Shown: piece after piece, positions 22,076 through 29,103 of the stretch
How positions within the stretch are numbered: the first letter of the stretch is position 1
How the letters are laid out: every line of letters begins with the position of its first letter
Virus record (IMG/VR): IMGVR_UViG_3300009032_000011
Coordinates: 1 to 29,103 of that record
DNA length: 29,103 nt
Direction: 5' to 3' (one strand)
Origin: a virus
Notes under the pieces: generated by a model
Databases searched by the model: none
What the model was told of the DNA's origin: nothing
Seen by the model: only the letters and a program-made list of their open reading frames with translations
Made by a program: the position numbers and the translations under genes

Positions 22076-23425
22076 CTACGAACCATTTCGCGTATCGAGT
22101 ACGACAAAAGGTGACTTAGTTGCAGTACCTAGGAACGGAGTAAGTGGCGCTCTCCACATTGGCTGTCCGTCAGTTCGGAACACGAATCGCAACATCGACT
22201 CGTCGTACTCAAACCGAACATGAATACTCATCGCTGACTGTATGCCACCCTTCTCAATTAAGAGATATTCGGACATATCAGCCAAGATAAGGTCTCCTGG
22301 TGTGCCAAGTGCAGACGCTTGCTCAATTGGTATCAAAGGCAGTCCAAGCAAGGAGTTCTGTGGGTTGCCAGCAGCGCTATTTGCAGGAATGAACAGAGGT
22401 ACCGAGCCAGACGTTGCACCAGCATCAAACTGCATGGTGGCCAGGGCTGGAAAGATTTCGCTGTTGTAATACCACGCAGCCTTGCTTGCCGAAGCAGCAG
22501 GGAGACGTGAGTACATTTTAACAATGTTTTTCCAGTTTATTACCGCAGCCGCTTGAGTGGCTTCATCATCCTGGGTCACGAGTGCAGGTGAATTTAAGAA
22601 TCCAAGAGGTTGACCTACTCCACTACCGCGTACGATGGCGTTATCAATCTGGAATCCAAATTCCTTAGAAAAGAGCTGGTTAACCCATGACTCAAGCGCT
22701 GTTGCATCCTCAAGAAGCTCGTCGGTGATTGGAATCAATCCGATTAACTTCTTAAGAGTTAGCTCAATTTGTCTGAGTTTTGGCTTGCTCTTAGTTTTTT
22801 GCTCTGCCTCGCCTGCCCAATATGCAAGCACTCCACCTTGACGGCTTCCATCTACACGAGAAGTTTCATCAATCATGGTAAGCTTGATACCGTTCTTGCC
22901 AGCGCCAATTGGGAGTCGAGTACAACGAGAACTCAGAACACCAGTGTCATAGGCACCAGTGCTAAGTTTCTCGCTGTATTCTTTCTGCACAAGGAACCCA
23001 CCTTCAGCGGGATTTACTTCATTCATTCCCGTCGCGGCACGAACTTCAAGCAGTCTTGGGTCAACTCGTCCTCCGTGAGAACCAGCACGAATAACCTGTT
23101 GAAGCTGCTCGCCGAAGCTTTTGAATGGCCCACTGGATTTCTTTGACTCCTTGGAACGGTCTTCTTCTCCGTCGCCAGACTTGCCACGATTTTCAACCGC
23201 AGGAGCAGACTCGTAACGCCCACCAGCAGCAGATTCACGTTCGTTAAGACGGGTTTCACGTGTAATGGACTCCGACACAACGTCGTATTCCTTTTCAAGT
23301 GCGTTAAAAGAAGTTCGCTCTTCAGCCGGCATCTCCCGATTCTCGTCAGATACTTTGTTCTGAATTTTACGAAGTTCGGCAAGAATTTCTTTATGCCGAG
23401 CCTGTTGTTTTTCTAAATATGTCAT
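22076..23425 (-). CDS. Major capsid protein, HK97 fold (449 aa)
   Basis: The ATG at 23425 is preferred to a TTG at 23446 (GGAG lies upstream). Residues 1-100 form a charged coiled-coil scaffolding (delta) domain, followed by a flexible stretch (KKSSGPFKSFGEQLQ) where the protease would cut, then the HK97 capsid core with NPAEGGFLVQKEYSEKL, LIPITDELLEDATALESWV, GQPLGFLNSP and the C-terminal DGQPMWRAPLTPFLGT. The protease gene is directly upstream, as in HK97. A 210-base leader precedes it. Confidence 0.94.
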   Translation of the reverse strand: MTYLEKQQARHKEILAELRKIQNKVSDENREMPAEERTSFNALEKEYDVVSESITRETRLNERESAAGGRYESAPAVENRGKSGDGEEDRSKESKKSSGPFKSFGEQLQQVIRAGSHGGRVDPRLLEVRAATGMNEVNPAEGGFLVQKEYSEKLSTGAYDTGVLSSRCTRLPIGAGKNGIKLTMIDETSRVDGSRQGGVLAYWAGEAEQKTKSKPKLRQIELTLKKLIGLIPITDELLEDATALESWVNQLFSKEFGFQIDNAIVRGSGVGQPLGFLNSPALVTQDDEATQAAAVINWKNIVKMYSRLPAASASKAAWYYNSEIFPALATMQFDAGATSGSVPLFIPANSAAGNPQNSLLGLPLIPIEQASALGTPGDLILADMSEYLLIEKGGIQSAMSIHVRFEYDESMLRFVFRTDGQPMWRAPLTPFLGTATKSPFVVLDTRNGS

Positions 23426-23635
23426 AAAGCGCAATGCTCCAATCAAGTTGGTTAGTTAAGTTGCGCCGATAATGGAAAGTACCCGAATATGCGCGCGCAA
23501 CACGTTAAAGGACTGACGTATGTGTGCCACGCGGTACCAGGTTCAAAGGAACTGAGGAACCAAAGTGGATTCTCGGCACGGCCAGCTCAAATCAAAGGAC
23601 TTGAACCAAAAATACCGAGAGGTTCTTTTTTTAGG
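23426..23635 (-). other. Untranslated leader of the capsid gene, with alternating hairpin pentamers
   Basis: No gene is seen in these 210 bases. In the mRNA sense, four pentamers occur in the order GAACC (23625-23621), GGTTC (23607-23603), GGTTC (23561-23557), GAACC (23544-23540), each able to pair with more than one partner, giving alternative hairpins. No strong promoter was recognised. It is the second-longest gene-free stretch in the minus-strand structural genes and could hold a promoter or leader control of capsid expression. Confidence 0.4.
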
Positions 23636-24301
23636 TTACTTGCTTTTTTCCAGCCATGCAATGCGTTTTTTTAGTCCATCGTTTTGACGCACCAATTTTG
23701 CATCCATCAAAGCCTTAAGCTCGTTTGACCTTACTTCAAAAATCGAAGCAGGTTCAACAAAAGTTCCTGAAAGCTTTGGGCTTAGTGTGGCACTGCGCGC
23801 TTCAGCGCTTGTGCCCTCGTAGGCTGGGAAGGTAACAACTGAAATTTCAAACAGGTCTACATCTGTGAGGGTTCTAACTTCGCGTCCTTCCACAATTGAC
23901 CAGTCGGCGCCATCGGGCATGGGCATAAATCCAAAACTCATGCCAGTAATGTGCCCTGTGCGCACAAGTTCCAGCGTATCGCGGCCAGCTTGGGTATCAG
24001 GTGGAGTGATTTCAACATACAATCCCGTGCCATCCTCTTTTAACTCAAGACTACCAGCTCCAACACGCCCAATTGGGAATGAAGAATCGTGGTCCCAAAG
24101 TGCCCGTACGTCAGGACGCTCGGTAAGGGAACGAGTGAAAGCACCAGGTGCCACGCGCTCATCAAAGTACCCGATGTTTGTTATTTGATTGAACACGGAA
24201 GCGTAGCCTACGATTTTCTTGGCTTCGCCGTCCTTGGCTCTAACTTCAAGCTTGGTGTTGGTTTCAAAATGTAATTGCTTACGCTGTTCGATATTCCTCA
24301 T
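23636..24301 (-). CDS. Prohead maturation protease (HK97-type, S78)
   Basis: The HK97 protease fold is visible: KKIVGYASVFNQ, DERVAPGAFTRSL, then catalytic His71 in ALWDHD, IGRVGAGSLEL, catalytic Ser122 in HITGMSFGF, and DLFEISVVTFPAYEGTSAEA with the probable acidic third residue. It cleaves the N-terminal delta domain of the capsid protein during maturation. The ATG lies 23 bases inside the portal gene. The C-terminal 60 residues are helical and charged. Confidence 0.92.
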   Translation of the reverse strand: MRNIEQRKQLHFETNTKLEVRAKDGEAKKIVGYASVFNQITNIGYFDERVAPGAFTRSLTERPDVRALWDHDSSFPIGRVGAGSLELKEDGTGLYVEITPPDTQAGRDTLELVRTGHITGMSFGFMPMPDGADWSIVEGREVRTLTDVDLFEISVVTFPAYEGTSAEARSATLSPKLSGTFVEPASIFEVRSNELKALMDAKLVRQNDGLKKRIAWLEKSK

Positions 24302-25991
24302 GGTTAGTTCCGGGTAAAAGTTTCGGCTCTGCGTCGTAAATCGCTTCTACCGATTCACATAGAAGGTTTGATAACGTAGCTGAGCGCTCTTGCACAGAGG
24401 CATAAGATGGCTCGCGACTCTTTTTCCAAAAGTCATTCCATAGAATCTCCACCACTTTGTCGTTTAACGGGACATCTGCGTACATGGAGCGATGGTAAGC
24501 GTAAAGTCCCAACTGAGGGAAGATAGCGGAACGGCACGTTTTTTCATGTTCAGTTATCCACTCATTTATTTTTTCTGTATTATTTTCTTTTTTAGTCAGT
24601 CGTTCTAACGCTTCTGTCTCTTTGTAAATCAGACGATTCAAGATGTTAGAGAAGCACGCTCGCACGAGTGCTCTTTCTTGTGGGGTAGGCAGAGATTTCA
24701 CCTCAGTTTTTACAGTAGGTTCTTCCTTTTGTGCATCGGGAGCTGGTAGTGCTGGGTTAGCCGCTGGTGGAGTTTCGCCAAGCTTATCTTGCCACACCAT
24801 GTTCATTTCCACCAAATACTTGTCGCCTGAAATGTCTTTGATGGGAGACATATTTTCTAGCTTTCGCCACTCGTTGGCAGACAGGATGCCGTTGCGACGC
24901 ATGATCTCGTAAGCTTCATTGCGAGTTTTGGTGTCACCACGTAACAAGCCATCAATTAGGAACTCGGCATAAAGTTCTTTGTTCCCCACTTTAGATACAA
25001 AGAAATTCATCATCAAAGTTTGCTCAATGCGCTTGATGTACGGCTGCAAAGAGTAAACTACAAAGTTAATTCCTTGTTGCTCAATGTTACTAAATGTGGC
25101 ACGCGAAAGGTCTCCCACAATGTGTGGTGGCACACGAAAGATACGAGCCATTTCTTCAAGCTGGAAGCGTCGTTGCTCAATAAACTGCGCATCATGAGCA
25201 CTCATCGATATAGGCTCAAACTTCATGCCTTCTTCAACAACTGCCACCTTGAAAGCTTCGGATTCGCCGCCATGTGCCGCTTGCCACGACTGTCGAATGC
25301 GGTCGCTGGTGGCTTTATCCAATTTATTCGGATGAGTTAAAATACCTGATAGCTTTGCTCCGTTTTTGTAGAACTTGCCTGTGAATTTATCGGCTGCAAT
25401 TGTAAGAGCTGCCGTCTCACGAGCTACCGAAATAGGGGAGCGACCTGTTAAACCATCCGTGAATCCGGTACGAAAGTGCATTACTTCACGCTGCGAGAGG
25501 TCACGAGAACTCCCATTTTTGAACACATAACGGTAGTTAATACTCATGTCGTCAAGCTGGTACACTGTCATGCGCGTGGGGTTGAGTGGAACCAGTGCAA
25601 TTATCCTTCCTGACTTATCGCGAAGCTTAAAAGTGTACGCGTTCCCGCGTAAAAGCAAGTGGACCAACAGCATCTCCACCCACTCACCAGAGGTCATCCA
25701 GTCATTGGGCATCGCGTTTAGAAGGAAGTAGAACGGGCTGTTCACCGCCCTTTCACGTCCCCCATCCGATGTGCGCTCGTAGGTTAGAAGAGGCATACAC
25801 GCAATTGTTTGGGATATGGCACTAATACACGAGTACACTGCAGCTGTACCACAGGCTGACTCAGGCGTTACGGTAATACCGGATGCGGTTTCAGCTATGA
25901 ACGCCGAATACCAACGGTCATCGTCATCGTGAGGCCGTTTATCGTCTGCCCTTTTGCTGAATAAGCTACCAATGCGTGTTATGAGAGACAT
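24279..25991 (-). CDS. Portal protein, HK97 type (570 aa)
   Basis: Typical portal features are seen: TPESACGTAAVYSCISAISQ, MPLLTYER, EWVEMLLVHLLLRGNAYTF, the MHFRTGFTDGLTGRSPI stretch, and the stem/crown region with ARIFRVPPHIVGDL and NIEQQGINFV. It forms the dodecameric gate for DNA packaging and ejection. At 570 residues it is longer than usual (about 400): after residue 430 it carries a Pro/Glu linker and a helical tail of some 140 residues (NILNRLIYKETEALERLTKK). This tail may act in assembly. Confidence 0.93.
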   Translation of the reverse strand: MSLITRIGSLFSKRADDKRPHDDDDRWYSAFIAETASGITVTPESACGTAAVYSCISAISQTIACMPLLTYERTSDGGRERAVNSPFYFLLNAMPNDWMTSGEWVEMLLVHLLLRGNAYTFKLRDKSGRIIALVPLNPTRMTVYQLDDMSINYRYVFKNGSSRDLSQREVMHFRTGFTDGLTGRSPISVARETAALTIAADKFTGKFYKNGAKLSGILTHPNKLDKATSDRIRQSWQAAHGGESEAFKVAVVEEGMKFEPISMSAHDAQFIEQRRFQLEEMARIFRVPPHIVGDLSRATFSNIEQQGINFVVYSLQPYIKRIEQTLMMNFFVSKVGNKELYAEFLIDGLLRGDTKTRNEAYEIMRRNGILSANEWRKLENMSPIKDISGDKYLVEMNMVWQDKLGETPPAANPALPAPDAQKEEPTVKTEVKSLPTPQERALVRACFSNILNRLIYKETEALERLTKKENNTEKINEWITEHEKTCRSAIFPQLGLYAYHRSMYADVPLNDKVVEILWNDFWKKSREPSYASVQERSATLSNLLCESVEAIYDAEPKLLPGTNHEEYRTA

Positions 25992-26009
25992 CAGTATTTT
26001 TCACCTTTT

Positions 26010-27614
26010 CTACAAAACTAATAAGTCCCTAGAAGAGTATACACTAGAAACATCTAACGCTACTAGCGCTCTTGACAGACCTGTAATAATGGCAACACAT
26101 CCGTCTATTTTCTCAGGACTGCGCTTCTTACTTGGCTTCAAGTTACCGGCAGCATCTTCTTCAGTACTCAAGTTCCCAGCATTCCAAGTTAAGACTGGGT
26201 TGGCTCCGTGAGAGAACTTCACTTCCGACACTGCTGAAATGAATTCCTTAGTGGGAGCATTCAGTGTGAAAATACCTTGCCGCACATGCACCACTGTGAA
26301 TCCATCTTCCTCTTCCAACTGTGCGGACAACTGGTGAGCATTCCAAGGATCCACTGCAATTTCTCTTATGTCATAGGCGTTGTACAGAGAGTTTATTTCA
26401 GCTCGTATACGCGCATAGTCAATTCTGCCCCCAGGAGTGGCAGACAAAAAACCTTGTTTCACCCATAAATCGTATGGCACGCGGCCACGCGATGCCGCGA
26501 GTTTCTCTTTAAGCGTTTCAGCCGGACACCAAAAGCGCATGACCACCACCCACAAATCTTCTACTCGAAACACAAGTGCCAGTGCTGCCAAATCGTTTAC
26601 ACTGGACAAGTCAAGCCCCATCCAACAGGGCTTGCCAGCAAGAGAATCCATGTCGAAGGGTAGGTTCTGTCCACACTCGCGCCACTTACTCATGTTAAGA
26701 GCACGCACATCACTTTCCGTCCACATGTTTAAGTGCAGTCGCTTAAAAGTATTTTCGTAGGTCGGTTTTGCTTTTGCTTCACGAACTTCTTTTTCAAAGT
26801 ACTGCGCAAAAATACTAATCCCATAATTGGGATTCGCTTTGCGCCAAGTGGCTTCCAAAGTCCAGTCATCGGTGGCATCTGCCTCAAATATTAAGGGCAT
26901 AAAACTGGGGTCTACTACCAGACCATCTCGCACTCGCTTTGCATAATCGTACACTTCGTAGCACACCGAATTGCGGTCGAATCCGGCAGTGGTCATATAA
27001 ATTTCAAGTGGTTGTTTGCGTGCTCCGGTTGAAGTTTTCAATACATCGTACAAATCACGCGAGGGCTGAGCATGAAGTTCATCAAACAAAATACCATGCA
27101 AGTTGGCACCATGCTTGGTGTTGGCATCGGCTGAAATAACCTTGTAATTGGAACCTGTTTCGTGCACGACAAGCGAGCGTCTAAAACTTTTGCCACGCTT
27201 GGTCAGCAACAAGGAGCCGTCGTTCATGTCTTTGGCAATGCTGAAAATAACATTTGCTTGGTCAGTGTCGGCAGCGGCAGAAACTATTTCAGCTCCAATT
27301 TCTCCATCAGCATGAAGCAGGTACAGCGCAATACCAGCACCCCAAGTGCTCTTGCCATTTTTACGTGGAACAAACACAAACATGGTGCGGTATTTGCGCG
27401 AGCCGTCCACTCTGCGCTTCCAACCAAACAATCGACGAGTGGCTTTGCGTTGCCAAGTTTCAAGCAAGAAGGCCTTGCCAGCAAAGGAACCTTTTGTGTG
27501 CCGAATGTTTTCGAAAAAAAACCGCACTACACGCCGAGCCGCAGCTCGGTCGAAGTAATATTCTTTGCGCCATGCCAGAGCACTAGTCACCGAATGGGTC
27601 TTTTGGATTTGCAT
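26010..27614 (-). CDS. Terminase large subunit (534 aa)
   Basis: The ATPase part has Walker A RKNGKST (residues 84-90), Walker B ILFDE (175-179) and the coupling motif MTTAG (207-211). The RNase H-like nuclease has Asp335 (WMGLDLSS), Asp422 (EIAVDPW) and Asp504 (EKIDGCVA). All catalytic residues are intact. It cuts concatemeric DNA and pumps it into the prohead. The family is the HK97/YmfN-like Terminase_1 group. The start overlaps the small subunit gene by 32 bases. Confidence 0.95.
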   Translation of the reverse strand: MQIQKTHSVTSALAWRKEYYFDRAAARRVVRFFFENIRHTKGSFAGKAFLLETWQRKATRRLFGWKRRVDGSRKYRTMFVFVPRKNGKSTWGAGIALYLLHADGEIGAEIVSAAADTDQANVIFSIAKDMNDGSLLLTKRGKSFRRSLVVHETGSNYKVISADANTKHGANLHGILFDELHAQPSRDLYDVLKTSTGARKQPLEIYMTTAGFDRNSVCYEVYDYAKRVRDGLVVDPSFMPLIFEADATDDWTLEATWRKANPNYGISIFAQYFEKEVREAKAKPTYENTFKRLHLNMWTESDVRALNMSKWRECGQNLPFDMDSLAGKPCWMGLDLSSVNDLAALALVFRVEDLWVVVMRFWCPAETLKEKLAASRGRVPYDLWVKQGFLSATPGGRIDYARIRAEINSLYNAYDIREIAVDPWNAHQLSAQLEEEDGFTVVHVRQGIFTLNAPTKEFISAVSEVKFSHGANPVLTWNAGNLSTEEDAAGNLKPSKKRSPEKIDGCVAIITGLSRALVALDVSSVYSSRDLLVL

Positions 27615-28089
27615 CTGTACCGTTTCCTAAGAACACGATACGTGCTCGTGCGCTTGGAGTTTGCCCAAAATGAGACGCGAAGCGAAGCGCTAAAGTTTTT
27701 TGTTGCATTAATTGAGCGTACCAAGGTAGCGCCTTAATGCCCTTCGTTATTTCTGTTGGTTTTCCATCTTCGTCCAATGGTCCCGCGCATCGAACGGGAG
27801 CTACCGAATCGTAAGTTTGAAATTTTTGCATTAGACGCTCGCACTCTGTGAGCGTATCAACATAGAGAACCAGCATCTGATAATCGACGGTGGAAAGCCC
27901 TCCCATGGAAGCCAGTTCACGACATACGGCGGTCCACAAATACTGACGAGCCTGGTTAAACCACGCCGGACATGGGATCTCTTTTACAACCGGAACTTTT
28001 GCCTCGGCGGGGTTGAACGGACGGCCAGAGGGATTGCCCTCAAGGAGTCTCAGATAGCTAGGTTTTGGTTGTGGTCCGCGAGCGCCCAT
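27583..28089 (-). CDS. Terminase small subunit, P27 family (168 aa)
   Basis: The N-terminus MGARGPQPKPSYLRLLEGNP is the hallmark of P27-type small terminases, followed by CPAWFNQARQYLWTAVCREL, LSTVDYQMLVLYVDTLTE and ALRFASHFGQTPSARARIVF. It recognises the packaging site and regulates the large subunit. AGGA lies seven bases upstream. The gene-free stretch just upstream is the probable target. Confidence 0.92.
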   Translation of the reverse strand: MGARGPQPKPSYLRLLEGNPSGRPFNPAEAKVPVVKEIPCPAWFNQARQYLWTAVCRELASMGGLSTVDYQMLVLYVDTLTECERLMQKFQTYDSVAPVRCAGPLDEDGKPTEITKGIKALPWYAQLMQQKTLALRFASHFGQTPSARARIVFLGNGTDANPKDPFGD

Positions 28090-28447
28090 AAAGTGATCCT
28101 ATCACGAGTCGCACAAAGTGTGCACTAGTTTATAAAAGTCGGTTATAGATCTCACCAGGCTTGGCATTAGGCTGAAGCATTGCCCTGGCCTTACGATTGT
28201 CAGGGTCGGACAGGGGAATGCCGAGGGTAAGCAAGAATATCGCGTCCTAGAGGCTCCTAGAGGCTCCTAGAGGCATGGGCTTAGGTTGGGTTGGGAATAA
28301 AACAGGGGCCTCAGTGCTAACTAGCTGACGACAAGTCAAAAACTACCCTCAAGAAACCCGCTTAGTTTTTTGCACGTGCACACCCGCGCCCTACTACAAA
28401 AGTTGTAAGAGATTCATCTACCCCCCGCCTTCAGTGTGGTGGATGTT
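28090..28447 (-). other. Gene-free stretch between HNH and terminase: candidate cos/packaging site
   Basis: These 358 bases hold no convincing gene. They contain three tandem copies of TCCTAGAGGC (28245-28274), a ten-base palindrome TGCACGTGCA (28371-28380), a C-rich run (28420-28428), and two short hairpins just before the small terminase: GTGAT-cct-ATCAC (28093-28105) and GCACA-aag-TGTGC (28111-28123). In HK97-like phages the order HNH - cos - terS - terL is common, so this is the expected place of cosN and the small-subunit binding sites. The cut itself cannot be located by eye. Confidence 0.5.
28245..28274. repeat. Three tandem copies of a 10-bp unit (TCCTAGAGGC)
   Basis: Three exact, head-to-tail copies lie in the stretch upstream of the small terminase gene. 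Regular ten-base spacing equals one helical turn, so a protein could bind all copies on one face; small-terminase binding is the natural candidate. Confidence 0.9.
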
Positions 28448-28810
28448 TTAAGGATGGTTCTTTTTATCTTGTGCACTTTTTAGAGCATGGCACCGCGTAC
28501 ACATTGACTGAAAGTTGGCTGGGTCCAGGTCTGCGCCTCCTTGGCGACGAGGCGCCACGTGATCGACTACCCGTGCGACATCACCACATGTGGCACAGAG
28601 GGGATGCTCACGGATGTACATCAAGCGTGCCCTCTGCCACGTACTCCCTGAATAGAACCGATCCAACTGTGCCTCAGTGGGGTCGCTGCGTCTGGCGTAA
28701 TTCTGTTTAGCCCATCGCATCTTTTTGTGCGCATCGCAGTGACCACTGTTGGGAGCCACCAACTGAGCACAACCAGGCCAACCACATGGGACACGTGTAC
28801 GTTCTGGCAT
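28448..28810 (-). CDS. HNH endonuclease (120 aa)
   Basis: The C-terminal half is a zinc-bound HNH domain: CATCG (Cys72/75), VVDHVAPRRQGG with Asp83-His84, Asn99 in DPANFQSMC, and CTRCH (Cys104/107, His108). The N-terminus carries an extra Cys/His set (Cys9, Cys14, His24, Cys25, His28), possibly a second zinc site. Small HNH proteins next to the terminase genes assist cos cleavage and packaging in HK97-like phages, which fits this position. Confidence 0.92.
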   Translation of the reverse strand: MPERTRVPCGWPGCAQLVAPNSGHCDAHKKMRWAKQNYARRSDPTEAQLDRFYSGSTWQRARLMYIREHPLCATCGDVARVVDHVAPRRQGGADLDPANFQSMCTRCHALKSAQDKKNHP

Positions 28811-28816
28811 GGTGGG

Positions 28817-29005
28817 TCAGTGCTCTCTCAGTAATGTGCGTAGTGACGAGCGTACTTGATCTGGAAATGGACTAGTGAGTGCTGTGTTCACATGCTGCTT
28901 GAATCTTCCTATACTCAACGCCATCAGATAACACATGTACAAACTTATGCATGAGAGGACGAACGCCGTAATCGAGAGTACTAGTGCCACGATGTTCAGT
29001 GTCAT
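28817..29005 (-). CDS. Small membrane protein (62 aa)
   Basis: Residues 4-30 form a hydrophobic segment (LNIVALVLSITAFVLSCISL and on), followed by a soluble tail (RFKQHVNTALTSPFPDQVRS). The ATG overlaps the stop of the upstream partial gene as ATGA, with AAGG four bases before. A role in host membrane change or superinfection is possible, but nothing in the sequence decides it. Confidence 0.55.
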   Translation of the reverse strand: MTLNIVALVLSITAFVLSCISLYMCYLMALSIGRFKQHVNTALTSPFPDQVRSSLRTLLREH

Positions 29006-29103
29006 GCGACCTTGGGTCCTACAGTGTTGAGTAACTCCACTAAGCCCTTCGCGTGCAGAGAGAGCGTCCCCTTAAAATCAGGCTCTACCCCCCATGAATG
29101 CTC
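29002..29103 (-). CDS. Partial gene (3' end), cut by the window edge
   Basis: A minus-strand frame enters from the right edge and ends at TGA (29004-29002), giving at least 33 residues: EHSWGVEPDFKGTLSLHAKG and a tail LVELLNTVGPKVA. Its stop overlaps the next start (ATGA), which supports translation. Composition looks like a real protein end. Family unknown. Confidence 0.5.
   Translation of the reverse strand, partial: EHSWGVEPDFKGTLSLHAKGLVELLNTVGPKVA

Noticed and set aside
23597-23607. A tRNA T-loop-like GGTTCAAGTCC on the minus strand
   Set aside because: The flanking bases cannot form the five-base T stem and no acceptor or anticodon arms were found.
23603-23632. A + strand hairpin (GAACC/GGTTC) followed by seven T
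   Set aside because: The stem has only five pairs with a 13-base loop and no + strand gene precedes it; read as part of the capsid leader instead.
28245-28274. Tandem repeats as a CRISPR array
   Set aside because: Ten-base units without spacers; not CRISPR.
33-29013. Identical 12-base sequence near both window ends (33-44 and 29002-29013) as a terminal repeat
   Set aside because: Both are ribosome site plus ATGA start/stop overlaps coding KVA-stop; the shared function explains most of the identity and the length is too short for a terminal repeat.

Overview
The window is the late (virion and lysis) half of a tailed, siphovirus-type phage or prophage. Almost every gene lies on the minus strand, so the functional order reads from the right end to the left end. 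The head genes are HK97-like: P27-type small terminase, large terminase, portal, S78 prohead protease, HK97-fold capsid. The tail genes are lambda-like: gpG/gpGT-style chaperones, a long tape measure and a J-like tip protein. A T4-type lysozyme suggests a Gram-negative host, but nothing here identifies the host. No integrase, repressor or replication gene is present, so lysogeny cannot be judged.

Layout, right to left. (1) 29103-28448: the 3' end of an unknown gene, a small membrane protein and an HNH endonuclease. (2) 28447-28090: a gene-free, repeat-bearing stretch in the usual place of a cos/packaging site. (3) 28089-21565: terminase subunits, portal, protease, capsid and a probable decoration protein, closed by a clear intrinsic terminator at 21517-21549. 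(4) 21503-17631: connector and tail-completion proteins, tail tube and the two-frame tail chaperone with a canonical A_AAA_AAG slippery site. (5) 17631-5989: tape measure, distal tail proteins, J-like tip, a collar protein with HxH repeats and several small virion proteins including a LamG-like one. (6) 5992-2760: a 64-aa protein, a stand-alone response-regulator receiver, a coiled-coil/membrane protein, lysozyme, an exported Cys-containing protein, a holin-like protein and a 90-aa helical protein. (7) 1843-2705: an oppositely oriented (+) cassette with a 35-cysteine solenoid-like protein and an overlapping ribbon-helix-helix-like protein, bracketed by two related 30-bp hairpin repeats. (8) 1808-1: two small helical proteins, a DNA methyltransferase whose 5' end is frameshifted, and the first 12 codons of a gene coupled to it.

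Genes are tightly packed, with many ATGA, GTGA or TAATG junctions and strong GGAGG-like ribosome sites, as expected for long co-transcribed phage operons. The features most worth following up are: a complete REC domain inside the lysis module; a homologous ~110-residue insertion shared by the head-tail connector and the tail tube protein; the hairpin-bracketed Cys-repeat/RHH cassette; and a capsid transcription unit with its own long leader and terminator.
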